Part shown: piece by piece, positions 26,109 through 34,931 of the stretch
How positions within the stretch are numbered: position 1 is the first letter of the stretch
Layout: every line of letters begins with the position of its first letter
From: Bradyrhizobium lablabi
GTDB taxonomy: Bacteria; Pseudomonadota; Alphaproteobacteria; Rhizobiales; Xanthobacteraceae
Assembly (NCBI RefSeq): GCF_018131005.1
Contig: NZ_JAFCJK010000002.1
Span: forward strand, 372,001-436,000
DNA: 64,000 nt
Direction: 5' to 3'
Notes under the pieces: generated by a model
Database searches by the model: none
The model's input: the letters and a program-made list of their open reading frames with translations, nothing else
What the model was told of the DNA's origin: nothing
Translations under genes and position numbers: made by a program

Positions 26109-27005
26109 ATGACGAACTTGAAGCCAACGACGCGGGCGCGCATGGCGCCTGCCGGCCTGATGTTCCTCGCCATCACCTCGGTCGGCTGGGGCTTCAACTG
26201 GCCGGTGACCAAATTCCTGCTCGGTGAGCTACCTCCGCTGACGCTGCGCGGCACGACCGGGGTGATCGGCGCGGCGTTGCTCGCGCTCCTGGCGCTGCTC
26301 CGCTCTCAAAGCCTGGCGGTCGAGGCGCGGCTGTGGCCGCGGCTTGTGCTGTACTCAGTGCTCAACGTCACCGGCTGGATGGTGCTGATGGGGCTCGCGC
26401 TGCTGTGGCTGCCGGCGAGCGAGGCGGCGCTGATCGCCTACACCATGCCGGTATGGGCTTCGCTGCTCGCGTGGCCCGTGCTCGGCGAGCGTCCGACGCT
26501 GTTGCGCGCGCTCGCGCTCATAATGGCCTTCGCAGGACTGGCCGCGATCATGGGCGGCAACGGCATTTCCGCAAGCGCGGACAAGCTGCCGGGCATCATC
26601 ATGGCGCTGTGCGGCGCGTTTGGCTTTGCTCTCGGCACGGTGCTGGCGAAGAAGTATCCGGTTCAGATGCCGCCGATTACGGCCGCGGCCTGGCAGATCG
26701 GCCTCGGCTGCCTGCCGGTCGCGCTCGCGGGCCTCACTATCGAAACCACCAATCTTGATCGCGTCACGACGCTCGGGTGGTGGCTCTTCGGCTATTCGAC
26801 CGTCATCCAGTTCTGCATCGCCTATGTCAGTTGGTTCGCAGCGCTGGCGCGACTGCCGGCCTCGATCGCCGCGATCGGCACCATGGCGGTGCCCGTGATC
26901 GGCGTGGTGGCGTCGGCAATTGCGCTGAAAGAGCCGCTGGGTGCGACCCAGATCGCCGCGCTCATCTTCACGCTCGCCGGCGTCGTGCTCGCGACGCGGT
27001 CGTAG
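26109..27005 (+). CDS. EamA/DMT-family exporter, copy 1
   Basis: 298 residues with about ten membrane helices in two EamA repeats. Motifs: FLAITSVGWGFNWPVTKFLL in helix 1, PPLTLRGTTG before helix 2, ALLWLPASEAALIAYTMPVW, WPVLGERPT, and in the second repeat FALGTVLAKKYPVQMPP and WFAALARLPASIAAIGTM. EamA proteins export amino acids, purines or other metabolites; the substrate is unknown. A paralogue of identical length sits at 29904-30800, in the same orientation, on the other side of a sensor kinase and response regulator. Confidence 0.88.
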   Translation: MTNLKPTTRARMAPAGLMFLAITSVGWGFNWPVTKFLLGELPPLTLRGTTGVIGAALLALLALLRSQSLAVEARLWPRLVLYSVLNVTGWMVLMGLALLWLPASEAALIAYTMPVWASLLAWPVLGERPTLLRALALIMAFAGLAAIMGGNGISASADKLPGIIMALCGAFGFALGTVLAKKYPVQMPPITAAAWQIGLGCLPVALAGLTIETTNLDRVTTLGWWLFGYSTVIQFCIAYVSWFAALARLPASIAAIGTMAVPVIGVVASAIALKEPLGATQIAALIFTLAGVVLATRS

Positions 27006-27037
27006 CGCCCCGTACTTGCGGAGACGGGCAAGCGAGA

Positions 27038-29275
27038 TCACTTGCCAAGCGCCAACTCCACCATGCTGGCGAGCTGCGACTTCCGATATGGCTTTGCCAG
27101 CAGCAGCACCCCCTCGTCGAGACGGCCGTGATGCACGATCGCGTTCTCGGTATAACCCGAGGTGTAGAGTACCCTGACGCCCGGCCGCCGCTTGGCCACT
27201 TCGTCGGCGAGCTGCCGGCCGTTCATGCCGCCGGGCATGATGACGTCGGTGAACAGCAGGTCGAACGGATCGCCCTTGTCGACGATGGCGAGCGCGGCGC
27301 GGCTGTCAGCCGCGGCGATCGTCCGGTAGCCGAGGCTTGCGAGCTGCCCGGTGACGTAGTTGCGTACCAGCGCATCGTCCTCCACCACCAGGATGGTCTC
27401 GCTGCCGCGCCGTGCCGGCGCCGCCGCGGGCGCTTCCACCGCCGCCTGGCCGCGCGCCGGCGGCAGATAGAGCTTGATCGTGGTGCCGTGGCCCTCCTCG
27501 CTGTAGATCTTGATGTGGCCGCCGGACTGCTTGACGAAGCCGTAGACCATGCTCATCCCGAGGCCAGAGCCCTTGCCGACTTCCTTGGTGGTGAAGAACG
27601 GCTCGAACACCTTGTCCTGCACGGCATGCGACATGCCGGTGCCGGTATCGCTGACCGCGAGCATGACGTAGCGGCCCGGTGTGACGTCAGGATTGGCCGT
27701 TGCATATGCGTCATCCAGCACGATGTTGCTGCTCTCGAACAACAGCTTGCCGCCGTCGGGCATCGCGTCGCGCGCGTTGATTGCCATGTTGAGCAACGAG
27801 TTTGCGAGCTGCGACGGGTCGATATGGACGTTGGCCACATCCGGCGCGAGCGCGGAACTGATCTCGATTTGCTCGCCGAGGGTGGGTCGCAACAGCTTGG
27901 CGATGTCGAGCACGGTCGCGTTGATGTCGACGGTGCGGGGTTCAAGCGGCTGGCGTCGCGCGAAGGCGAGCAGATGCTGGATCAGCTCGCGGCAGCGCTC
28001 GGCTGCACGGTCGATCAGCTCCGCGGTCTGCAGCAGCGCCGGCTGGCTGCGCAGGCTGTCGACCAGCGTCTCGGTGGTGCCGGTGATGATCGTGAGCATG
28101 TTGTTGAAGTCGTGCGCGACGCCGCCGGTGAGCTTGCCGATTGCGTCGAGCTTCTGCGACTGTTGCAACTTGTGCTCCATTTCGCGCGAGGCGGTGATGT
28201 CGTGATAGACCAGCGCAGCGCCGGTGACTTTGCCGTCTGCCTCGCGCAACGGGCGGCCTGACACCACCAGATGGAGCTGGCGACCGCCGCGCAGCGAACG
28301 CGCGATGAATTCCAGGTCGTCGAATTCCTCGCCGCGCAACGCCCTGGCGGACGGCATGTCGCCGACCTGCATCAGCGTGACGCCGTCGGCATGGAGCACG
28401 GTGCTGCGCGCGCGCAGGGCCTGGACCGTCATGCCGGCGCGATAGCGCAGCATCTTCTCGGCGGCCGGATTGGCGAGCAGCACGTTACCGGTGGCGTCGA
28501 TCACAAGCACCGCCTCGGCCATTGTATGGAAGGTGGTCTCCATCACTGAGGTGGAGCGGCGAAGCTCTTCGAGGGCTGCGCCGAGATCCTTGGTGCGTTC
28601 GGCGACCTTGGCCTCGAGTGACAGGTTGGCGGCCTTGGTCGCGCTCAGCGCGTCCTGCAGTTCGCGGCTGGACCGCCGGGTCGCGGCCGTCATTATCGCC
28701 GTGAGAATCAGGATCAGCAGCGCGCCGAGCAGGTCGATCGCCAGCAGCAGGCTGCCGTTGGTCTTCGATCGGTCGCTACGGACCGCAAGCAGCCGGCGCT
28801 CCTCGGTGACAACGCGCTCGAGCGTCGCCAAGATTTTGTCCAGCTGTGCGCGGCTTTCGCCGCCGGCCAGCATTTTTGCGATGCCGTCTCCGTCGCCGGA
28901 ATTGCGTAACCTTATCATCTCGCCACCAAGCGCAACTTCTCGATCGACCTGTCCCTTGGCCTCCTCAAGCAGGTGTGCTTCGTCGGGATTGTCCTTCACT
29001 GCCGCGATCAGGTTGCCGAAAGCCGAGGTGAGAGAAGCGCTCGCCTCCTGATATTCCTTCGCAAACGTCGTATCTCCGGTCAGCGCGAAGCCGCGCGCCG
29101 CACTTTCCACGGCATGCAGCAGCGGCCGCATGTCCGAGATCTTCTTGAGCACGCCGAGCGTACGGTCCAGTGACTGGGCATCGCTGCGCGACTTGACGTC
29201 GAGCCCGATCGACGCCGCACTAATCACGAGGAGGATGGCAAGACCGCTGCCGAGGATGAGACGCTGGGAAGCCAT
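27038..29275 (-). CDS. Hybrid histidine kinase: CHASE3-like sensor, PAS, HisKA, HATPase, receiver
   Basis: 745 residues from the ATG at 29275; a longer frame to 29389 would run into the neighbouring regulator. Membrane helices at about residues 5-25 and 175-197 bracket a CHASE3-like periplasmic domain (ESAARGFALTGDTTFAKEY). A coiled coil leads to a PAS domain (TTFHTMAEAVLVIDATG), HisKA with KLTGGVAHDFNNML (His388), HATPase_c with N-box MNLLINARDAMPDGG-like MAINARDAMPDGG and G-boxes, and a receiver with LLFTDVIMPGGMNG (Asp677). The signal is unknown. It lies 20 bp after the response regulator gene and is surely in its operon. Confidence 0.9.
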   Translation of the reverse strand: MASQRLILGSGLAILLVISAASIGLDVKSRSDAQSLDRTLGVLKKISDMRPLLHAVESAARGFALTGDTTFAKEYQEASASLTSAFGNLIAAVKDNPDEAHLLEEAKGQVDREVALGGEMIRLRNSGDGDGIAKMLAGGESRAQLDKILATLERVVTEERRLLAVRSDRSKTNGSLLLAIDLLGALLILILTAIMTAATRRSSRELQDALSATKAANLSLEAKVAERTKDLGAALEELRRSTSVMETTFHTMAEAVLVIDATGNVLLANPAAEKMLRYRAGMTVQALRARSTVLHADGVTLMQVGDMPSARALRGEEFDDLEFIARSLRGGRQLHLVVSGRPLREADGKVTGAALVYHDITASREMEHKLQQSQKLDAIGKLTGGVAHDFNNMLTIITGTTETLVDSLRSQPALLQTAELIDRAAERCRELIQHLLAFARRQPLEPRTVDINATVLDIAKLLRPTLGEQIEISSALAPDVANVHIDPSQLANSLLNMAINARDAMPDGGKLLFESSNIVLDDAYATANPDVTPGRYVMLAVSDTGTGMSHAVQDKVFEPFFTTKEVGKGSGLGMSMVYGFVKQSGGHIKIYSEEGHGTTIKLYLPPARGQAAVEAPAAAPARRGSETILVVEDDALVRNYVTGQLASLGYRTIAAADSRAALAIVDKGDPFDLLFTDVIMPGGMNGRQLADEVAKRRPGVRVLYTSGYTENAIVHHGRLDEGVLLLAKPYRKSQLASMVELALGK

Positions 29276-29295
29276 TGAAGCTTTGGTACGGACAA

Positions 29296-29700
29296 TTATT
29301 TCGAGAGGCGAGCGGAAGGCGTCGACTTGACGAGACACTCGTTGACGGCGGCGACCAGCGCCTGCGGCGTAAAGGGCTTGCGCAGGCACGCCGAGGCGCC
29401 AAGCTCGATCGTCATCCGCAGGAAATCCGGCGCGCGGTCGGCATTGGCAAAGGCGTAGCCGGACATCGCGATGACGGGGATGGTGGGAGCTCGTTCGTGG
29501 AAGATGCGGATCGCCTCGAAGCCGCGCATATGCGGCATGAAGACGTCGACGAGCATCACGTCGAAAGTCGCGTCTTGCAGCGCGCGCATGCCGGCCTCAC
29601 CGCCGTCTGCGACGGTGACTTCGAAGCCTTGCCGTTGCAGGCAGACCTCGATGGCGACGCACACCATCGGGTCGTCATCGACGACGAGCACGCGCGGCAC
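29296..29700 (-). CDS. Single-domain response regulator (receiver only)
   Basis: 134 residues, one receiver domain: acidic pocket VVDDDP, phosphoacceptor Asp52 in MLVDVFMPHMRGF, switch Ser in VIAMSGYAF and Lys in ACLRKPFTP. No output domain, so it acts through protein contacts or as a phosphate relay. First gene of a two-gene operon with the hybrid kinase that follows. Confidence 0.9.
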   Translation of the reverse strand: MPRVLVVDDDPMVCVAIEVCLQRQGFEVTVADGGEAGMRALQDATFDVMLVDVFMPHMRGFEAIRIFHERAPTIPVIAMSGYAFANADRAPDFLRMTIELGASACLRKPFTPQALVAAVNECLVKSTPSARLSK

Positions 29701-29903
29701 GGTGCATCCTCATTTTAGGGCTTTGCGTGCCGACGACTCGCTTGGCCCGTTTTACGATTAAGGCGGAACGGCGACAGGTAGTCTGTATGATAGAATGCAT
29801 ATGTGGTTTGCTGACAAGCAGATTTCCAATAAGTCGTGTGTCACATCACCTGCATTTGTCCAACCCTAGATTACAGGCTCAGATTACCTCGGATTACGGG
29901 TCC

Positions 29904-30800
29904 ATGACTGCAGTTCCCATCGCCGGGCGTGCCCGGATGTCGCCGCTCGGCGCCGCGTTCCTCGTCGTCGCGTCGATCGGCTGGGGTCTCAATTTCCCGA
30001 TCATGAAGTACCTGTTGACGGAGTGGCCGCCGCTGTCGTCGCGCGGGCTGTGCGGTATCGTCGGCGCGATTGCGCTCGCCCTCTTCGCGGTCGCTCGGGG
30101 CCAGTCACTGCGCGTGCCGGCGAAGATGGGGCTGCGGCTTGCATTGGTGTCGACCTTGACACTTGGCGGCTGGGTTGCGTTCATGGGGCTGGCGCTGATC
30201 TGGCTTCGCGCGAGCGAAGCGGCGGTAGTTGGAATATCGATTCCCGTGTGGGTTGCGTTGTTGGCCTGGCCGATTCTCGGCGAGCGCGTGTCGCTGTTGC
30301 GTGCGCTGTCGCTGGCGGTCGCCTTGATGGGCATTACCGTGTTGATCGGCGGTGCTGGCGTTGACGCCAGCCTGGAAAAGCTGCCCGGTATCCTCTGCGC
30401 GTTGGCCGGCGCGGTCTGCGTTGGGCTTGGCACCGTGCTGACCAAGCATTTCCCGCTCGCGATGCCGCCATTGTCGCTGGCCGCCTGGCAGATCGGGATC
30501 GGCTGCCTGCCGGTCGCGATCATCGGGATGCTCGTCGAGCAGCCTCAACTTGCGGCGCTGACGCCGCTCGGCTGGGCGTCGATGATCTACCTGACGCTGA
30601 TCCAGTTCTGCCTCTGCTATGTCTGCTGGTTCGCAGCACTCGAGCGCTTGCCGGCTGCCACGGCCTCGATCGGAACTCTGCTGGTGCCCGTGGTCGGCGT
30701 ACTCGCGGCGGCGGCGATGCTGCACGAGCCGCTTGGGCCGCGGGACATCGCTGCTCTCGTGGTGACGCTCGCCGCTGTAGCGGTCGCGCTGCGTGGATGA
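29904..30800 (+). CDS. EamA/DMT-family exporter, copy 2
   Basis: 298 residues, beginning MTAVPIAGRARMSPLGAAFL. It parallels copy 1 along its whole length: FLVVASIGWGLNFPIMKYLL, PPLSSRGLCGIVG, ALIWLRASEAAVVGISIPVW, WPILGERVS, ALAGAVCVGLGTVLTKHFP and WFAALERLPAATASIGTL. Both copies share a WQIG-IGCLPVA block in the second repeat. The upstream 200 bases are AT-richer than the surroundings. The upstream extension of the frame to 29727 has no start signal. Confidence 0.88.
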   Translation: MTAVPIAGRARMSPLGAAFLVVASIGWGLNFPIMKYLLTEWPPLSSRGLCGIVGAIALALFAVARGQSLRVPAKMGLRLALVSTLTLGGWVAFMGLALIWLRASEAAVVGISIPVWVALLAWPILGERVSLLRALSLAVALMGITVLIGGAGVDASLEKLPGILCALAGAVCVGLGTVLTKHFPLAMPPLSLAAWQIGIGCLPVAIIGMLVEQPQLAALTPLGWASMIYLTLIQFCLCYVCWFAALERLPAATASIGTLLVPVVGVLAAAAMLHEPLGPRDIAALVVTLAAVAVALRG

Positions 30801-30828
30801 AAAAGGGCGGCGCTCGCGCCGCCCTTTT
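30801..30828. terminator. Bidirectional terminator between EamA copy 2 and BA14K gene
   Basis: Perfect arms AAAAGGGCGGCGC (801-813) and GCGCCGCCCTTTT (816-828). The A and T runs at each side give a uridine tail in both directions, fitting the convergent genes that end at 30800 and 30853. Confidence 0.85.
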
Positions 30829-30852
30829 CGCAATCGGGAACTCGATCGGTAG

Positions 30853-31503
30853 CTACGGGCAGGGGTGCCGCTGGCCGTCGTAGCCGAGATAGGTGCCTGA
30901 CGCCGGGTCGTAGGATTTGTAGCGCTGGGCGCAATAGGTCGCATCGCCGCCCGGTGCTGCCTCCACGGCGACAGGGGCGCTGTCGTCATAGTAGTAGCCA
31001 TCGTCATAGTAACCGGGACCGTAATAGTAGCCCGAACCATAATAGGCGTTTGAGGCGAGCGCGCCGCCGACCAAAGCGCCTGCGGCCAGACCGGGATAGA
31101 ACCCGCCGCCGCCGTAGTAACGGCGATGGCCGCCGCTCCATCCTCCGCCATGCCAATTGCCACCGCCGCCTCTCCATCCGCCGGTCGGAGGTGCGCCTCC
31201 GCCAGCGAAGCGGGGTCCAGACGGCGCGGCGACGGCCGGGCCGCCGCCAGCGCGCACGCCGCCAAATGCCGCGGCGTTACCGCCGCCGCGGAAGGCGCCA
31301 GCGCCCGGGCTTGCGACCGCTCCTCCGCGGAAGCCTCCGCCGCCAGCACCAGGGCTTGCGACCGCGGCCCGGCCACCACCTCCACCGGCCGCGTGGCCCT
31401 GCGCCGGCCCCGCCGGACCCTGGGCGAAACTTTCACTCGGCACTACCAGCGGCAGCGCGAGCGCCAACGCGGAGGCGACACTTAAAACCTTAAGATCAAT
31501 CAT
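30853..31503 (-). CDS. BA14K-family secreted protein
   Basis: 216 residues from the ATG at 31503 (ATGGAG site 8 bases upstream); an alternative ATG at 31515 is in frame. Signal peptide to about residue 27 (ending SFAQ), then a long Gly/Ala-rich linker with GGGGG, GPRFAGGG and GGWRGGGGNWHGGG runs, a Gly-rich alpha-helical segment LAAGALVGGALASNAYY, a Tyr/Asp-rich stretch, and the C-terminal BA14K signature CAQRYKSYDPASGTYLGYDG ending HPC. The family name comes from an immunoreactive Brucella antigen with lectin-like activity; its function here is unknown. Confidence 0.88.
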   Translation of the reverse strand: MIDLKVLSVASALALALPLVVPSESFAQGPAGPAQGHAAGGGGGRAAVASPGAGGGGFRGGAVASPGAGAFRGGGNAAAFGGVRAGGGPAVAAPSGPRFAGGGAPPTGGWRGGGGNWHGGGWSGGHRRYYGGGGFYPGLAAGALVGGALASNAYYGSGYYYGPGYYDDGYYYDDSAPVAVEAAPGGDATYCAQRYKSYDPASGTYLGYDGQRHPCP

Positions 31504-31786
31504 AGCTGGCTCCATCTGCGGTACACGATCCAACCCCTTCTGGCGGCGCAGGTTCCGAGCCTGCGCATGGATTATGCGCAACGCGGAGACTGAAAGATTG
31601 GTTCTGTACGCTGCATGAATGGCTTGCGCCGAGCCCGCGACATTTGGCCACCAACGATCGGTATCACCGGATTGGCATCGCGGCGTGATCGACCCCACGC
31701 GAACGGCGCTGTCCCTCGCTGGACTTTTGGAGATTGAGGTGGCATCACAGCCCAACTGCCTCGAACTGACGATCGATCTGTCGCGC

Positions 31787-32197
31787 ATGAAACAATTCCT
31801 GCTCAAATTCTTCACGTGGTGGAACGGCCAGACCTTTGGCACGCAATTGTGGACCTGGCGCTTCGGCGAACTGGTCGGTGAGGATGAGCAGGGCAACCGC
31901 TACTATCGCACCGCGGGTGGCAAGATCGACCCGACGCTCGGCTTCGAGCGACGCTGGGTCGTCTATAACGGCTATGCCGAGGCCTCGCGCGTGCCCTCGG
32001 GCTGGCATGGCTGGCTGCATCACACCGTCGATGTTCCGCCAACCGAACAGAACTATACGCCGCGCGAATGGGAGAAACCGCATGTGCCCAACATGACCGG
32101 CACGGCGCAGGCCTATCGTCCGTCCGGCTCGACGCTCGCGAGCGGCCGCCGTCCTAAGGCCACGGGCGACTATCAAGCTTGGACGCCCGGAAGCTGA
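31787..32197 (+). CDS. NDUFA12-family complex I accessory subunit
   Basis: 136 residues starting MKQFLLKFFTWWNGQTFGTQ. Family features: GELVGEDEQGNRYYR, RRWVVYNGYAEASRVPSGWHG, WLHHTVDVPP and WEKPHVPNMTGTAQAYRP. In alphaproteobacteria this supernumerary subunit (also called Nqo16/17.2-kDa type) binds the peripheral arm of NADH:ubiquinone oxidoreductase. The gene is away from the nuo operon, as is usual. The upstream in-frame extension to 31619 is rejected. Confidence 0.92.
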   Translation: MKQFLLKFFTWWNGQTFGTQLWTWRFGELVGEDEQGNRYYRTAGGKIDPTLGFERRWVVYNGYAEASRVPSGWHGWLHHTVDVPPTEQNYTPREWEKPHVPNMTGTAQAYRPSGSTLASGRRPKATGDYQAWTPGS

Positions 32198-32501
32198 TCC
32201 TCCACGGTCACGCCTGAAGCGTCGTGCAAGCAAATCTTTGCGTGCACTGCACCATACCTGTGGACAACGGTAACAGCGGGGACGGGAGCGCTGCGGGCGA
32301 CGATGCGCGCTTGCGCTCGGCCTTCGTTCGCGGCTCAATAGAGCCATCTTACGGAGATGGAAGACCATCGCGTCGGTTCGGGCTCCAGGTCGCGACTGTC
32401 CCGATAAGCAGCGGCTTCCGAGTAGGAGACGGCCGGGAGATAGGCCCCCGGTGCAGACTTCCTGAAATCGCCCGCTAATGTTGAAGCCACCGTGAGAAAG
32501 G
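32198..32501. other. Intergenic segment with structured-RNA potential
   Basis: No protein gene is seen. The plus strand can form several hairpins (CCATCTTACGGAGATGG at 32342-32358; GGCCGGGAG / CCCCGG near 32430-32452) and ends at a strong terminator at 32502-32534, so it could encode a small RNA or just carry the 3' end of the NDUFA12 transcript. No known RNA family was recognised. Confidence 0.35.
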
Positions 32502-32534
32502 AAAGGCCGCCCGGGAAACCGAGGCGGCCTTTTT
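32502..32534. terminator. Strong terminator downstream of NDUFA12 and inhA genes
   Basis: Arms AAAGGCCGCC (502-511) and GGCGGCCTTT (523-532), then TT. The T tract favours rightward termination; on the other strand the tail is TTTCCTTTC, so it can also end the leftward inhA-like transcript (stop at 32545). Confidence 0.8.
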
Positions 32535-32544
32535 CTGTCGCGCG

Positions 32545-33234
32545 TTACGATGCGAGACGTGCGGCGGCGCGCCCCATCAATTCGCTGCGACGCGCCTGCG
32601 CGGGCGCAATTCGCTCCTTCATGACGGCGAGGATCTCGGCCGGCGCGGTGTCGGGCGAGCCCGCGTTGAAGGGCGGCGCCGGGTTGTATTCGAGCCGAAG
32701 CTGAATCGCCTCCGCGGTCTTGCGGTCGACCAGCTCAGAGACCAGCGTCAGCGCAAAATCGATCCCCGCGGTGACGCCGCCGCCGGTGAAGCGGTTGCGG
32801 TCGACGCAGACGCGCGTCTTGGTCGGGATCGCGCCGAATGCCGGGAGGAAATCGATTGCACTCCAATGCGTGGTGGCGCGGTAGCCCTTCAGCAGGCCGG
32901 CGGCGCCGAGCACCAGCGATCCCGTGCAGACCGACGTGACATATCTGGCGCCGGCGGCCTGCCTGCGCAGGAAGCCCAGCATGTCCTCGTCGCCGACCAT
33001 GTCGTCGGTGCCGAGGCCACCGGGCACGCAGATCACGTCGAGCTGCGGGCAGTCGGCAAAGGTCGTGGTCGGCGTCAGCACCATTACCGAATCGGTCGCG
33101 ACAGGTTCGATGCGTTTCCAGATCAGATGCACCCTGGCGCCGGGCACCGAGGAGAACACCTGCAGCGGACCGGTGAGGTCGAGCTGGGTCACCTTCGGGA
33201 AGACGAGCAGTCCAATCTGCAGCGGGGCGGACAT
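32545..33234 (-). CDS. inhA: DJ-1/PfpI-family protein, isonitrile hydratase-like
   Basis: 229 residues. Two adjacent ATGs (33237, 33234) follow GGAGG; the second has normal spacing and is chosen. The nucleophile elbow is TSVCTGSLVLGAAGLL (Cys103, Thr104) and Asp19 lies in QLDLTGP, matching the Asp/Cys/Thr set of Pseudomonas isonitrile hydratase InhA, which converts isonitriles to N-formamides. Other motifs: VICVPGGLGTDD and FTGGGVTAGIDFAL. It is cytoplasmic. It is divergent from a GlxA-type regulator with an N-terminal domain of the same superfamily, 111 bases apart. Confidence 0.85.
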   Translation of the reverse strand: MSAPLQIGLLVFPKVTQLDLTGPLQVFSSVPGARVHLIWKRIEPVATDSVMVLTPTTTFADCPQLDVICVPGGLGTDDMVGDEDMLGFLRRQAAGARYVTSVCTGSLVLGAAGLLKGYRATTHWSAIDFLPAFGAIPTKTRVCVDRNRFTGGGVTAGIDFALTLVSELVDRKTAEAIQLRLEYNPAPPFNAGSPDTAPAEILAVMKERIAPAQARRSELMGRAAARLAS

Positions 33235-33345
33235 CATGGCCTCCAATCAGCGCTTGACGGCGCCAAGATGCCATGGTGGCCTGTTGTCCAAAATGCCAAA
33301 TTTCCCTCATTTTAAGACATTCCTTGCCCGGAGGAGGATTTGACG

Positions 33346-34284
33346 ATGATCGGTGTCCTGATCTTTCCCGACTTCCAATTGCTCGATGCGGCCGGCCCGA
33401 TCGCGGCGTTCGAGATCGCCGCGCGCTTCGCCAATACCGCGCCGGCGATCCGGACGGTCGCTGTGAAGGCCGGGCCGGTACGAAGTTCGTCCGGGGTCGA
33501 CATGATGGCGCGCGGCTTCAAGCCCTCAGCAGCAATCACGACGCTGATCATCGCCGGCGGCAACGGCGTGCGTACGCCGGCCACCTGTGCGACGACACTT
33601 TCCTTTGTCCGGCGGCTAGCCAGCCGCGGCGCCCGTGTTGCGAGCGTCTGCTCCGGCGCCTATGTGCTCGCCGAAGCCGGCCTGCTCGACGGCCGCCGCG
33701 CCACGACGCATTGGCAGCGCACCCCGCATTTCGTGAAGGCCTATCCGAAGATCAAGCTCGAGCCGGACCAGATCTTTGTCCGCGACGGCAACATCTGGAG
33801 CTCGGCCGGGATCACCGCCGGCATCGACCTGTCACTCGCGATGATCGCGGAGGATTATGGCGACGAGGTCGCGCAGAAGACGGCGCGGCAACTCGTGCTC
33901 TACCATCGCCGCAGCGGCGGGCAGTCGCAGTTCTCCTCGCTTCTCGAATTGAAGGCGCCGAACGGCCGCTTCGGGCCGCTGCTCGCCTGGGCCCGCGAAA
34001 ATCTCGGTGCGCCGCTGACGGTCGAGGACCTGGCCGACAAGGCCGGGATGAGCTCGCGGCATTTCACCCGCGCCTTCATTGCGGAGACCGGCACAACGCC
34101 GTCGAAGGCAGTGGAGCGGCTGCGCATCGAGGTCGCGCGGCAGCGCGTCCAGTCGTCAGGCGAGGCGATCGAGCGTGTCGCCGAAATCACCGGCTTTCGC
34201 GATCCCGAGCGGATGCGCCGCGCCTTCATCCGCGCCTTCGGCCAGCCGCCGCAATCGCTGCGGCGGGCGGCGAGGGCTGGCTAG
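33346..34284 (+). CDS. GlxA-family transcriptional regulator (DJ-1-like domain + AraC HTH)
   Basis: 312 residues from the ATG at 33346; GGAGGAGG lies 8 bases upstream, while a TTG at 33340 is less likely. Residues 1-180 form a DJ-1/PfpI-like domain (IGVLIFPDFQLLDAAGPIAA, IIAGGNG, SVCSGAYVLAEAGLLDG, SSAGITAGIDLSLAM), the rest an AraC-type double helix-turn-helix (LTVEDLADKAGMSSRHFTRAF, then RVAEITGFRDPERMRRAFIR). It probably senses a small metabolite and controls the divergent inhA-like gene. Confidence 0.92.
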   Translation: MIGVLIFPDFQLLDAAGPIAAFEIAARFANTAPAIRTVAVKAGPVRSSSGVDMMARGFKPSAAITTLIIAGGNGVRTPATCATTLSFVRRLASRGARVASVCSGAYVLAEAGLLDGRRATTHWQRTPHFVKAYPKIKLEPDQIFVRDGNIWSSAGITAGIDLSLAMIAEDYGDEVAQKTARQLVLYHRRSGGQSQFSSLLELKAPNGRFGPLLAWARENLGAPLTVEDLADKAGMSSRHFTRAFIAETGTTPSKAVERLRIEVARQRVQSSGEAIERVAEITGFRDPERMRRAFIRAFGQPPQSLRRAARAG

Positions 34285-34492
34285 GTCGCGTCGCAAAAAA
34301 TTCGGCTGCGCTCGGTGGACATCACGACATCCACGTTCAGATGCAGTTTGAGTTTGGGACAGCTTCGTTGCCCGATCTCATTGCATTCGCGCAGTCCATG
34401 CCTGTCGCGTTGCTGTTGAACCTGCGCGAAGTTCCCGTGACCCATATTAAGTAGGCTTTTTAAGTGGGCTTTGGGGACCCGGAGAGGTTCTG
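34285..34492. other. Intergenic, possible coding remnant
   Basis: Plus-strand bases 34340-34453 could encode 37 residues (starting MQFEFGTASLPDLIAFAQSM) but no ribosome binding site precedes it and no homology is known to me. Otherwise empty. Confidence 0.3.
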
Positions 34493-34729
34493 ATGACGAA
34501 GCATCGAACGATTACTGGGGTCGTGGCCGTCGCTCTGCTCGCTGTTGCCGCCACCGCCGCCACCATGAAATCGCACTCGCCCTGGACCGACGGCATGGTT
34601 GCGTCCGGAACGACGTCGAAAAGCATTTCGGTTGACGCTAACGAGCTCGCGCCCGCGGATTTCGCCACCCGCTGGTCCGCCTTGACCTCGACAACAGACA
34701 CGGCTGAGCGCGCGCCCGACGCCCGCTAG
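34493..34729 (+). CDS. Small exported protein of unknown function
   Basis: 78 residues; GGAGAGG lies 7 bases before the ATG at 34493. Residues 1-23 (MTKHRTITGVVAVALLAVAA) are a signal peptide or single membrane anchor. The remainder is polar, rich in Thr, Ser and Ala, with the segments SPWTDGMVASGT and LAPADFATRWSAL. No known domain was recognised. Confidence 0.6.
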   Translation: MTKHRTITGVVAVALLAVAATAATMKSHSPWTDGMVASGTTSKSISVDANELAPADFATRWSALTSTTDTAERAPDAR

Positions 34730-34773
34730 GGCGGCGCTGTCGCGAACAGTGATTGCAGTCGTGGCGCAAAAAA

Positions 34774-34793
34774 GCCCCCGCCGAAGCGGGGGC
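34774..34793 (-). terminator. Intrinsic terminator of the leftward coiled-coil gene
   Basis: Stem GCCCCCGC / GCGGGGGC with a four-base loop; read on the minus strand it is followed by six T residues. It lies about 140 bases beyond the stop of the leftward gene at 34932-35372. Confidence 0.8.
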
Positions 34794-34931
34794 CTGATGT
34801 GCAATCGGTCATGCAATGAATGGAATTTACCAGTTTCGCGTCGCCGGGGCGGCGCAACCATTGACCTAAGATCAACTCAAGATCGCAGTAACCACGGGCG
34901 CTGATTACAAGACGCGGCCGTAGCCGAATTA

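Noticed and set aside
26777..28261. 494-codon plus-strand frame
   Set aside because: Antisense to the hybrid histidine kinase, and overlapping the EamA gene out of frame.
30105..31436. 443-codon minus-strand frame
   Set aside because: It is antisense to EamA copy 2 and overlaps the BA14K gene in another frame; low-complexity product.
34340..34453. 37-codon frame after the GlxA-type gene
   Set aside because: No ribosome binding site and no recognisable family; kept only as a note in the intergenic entry.
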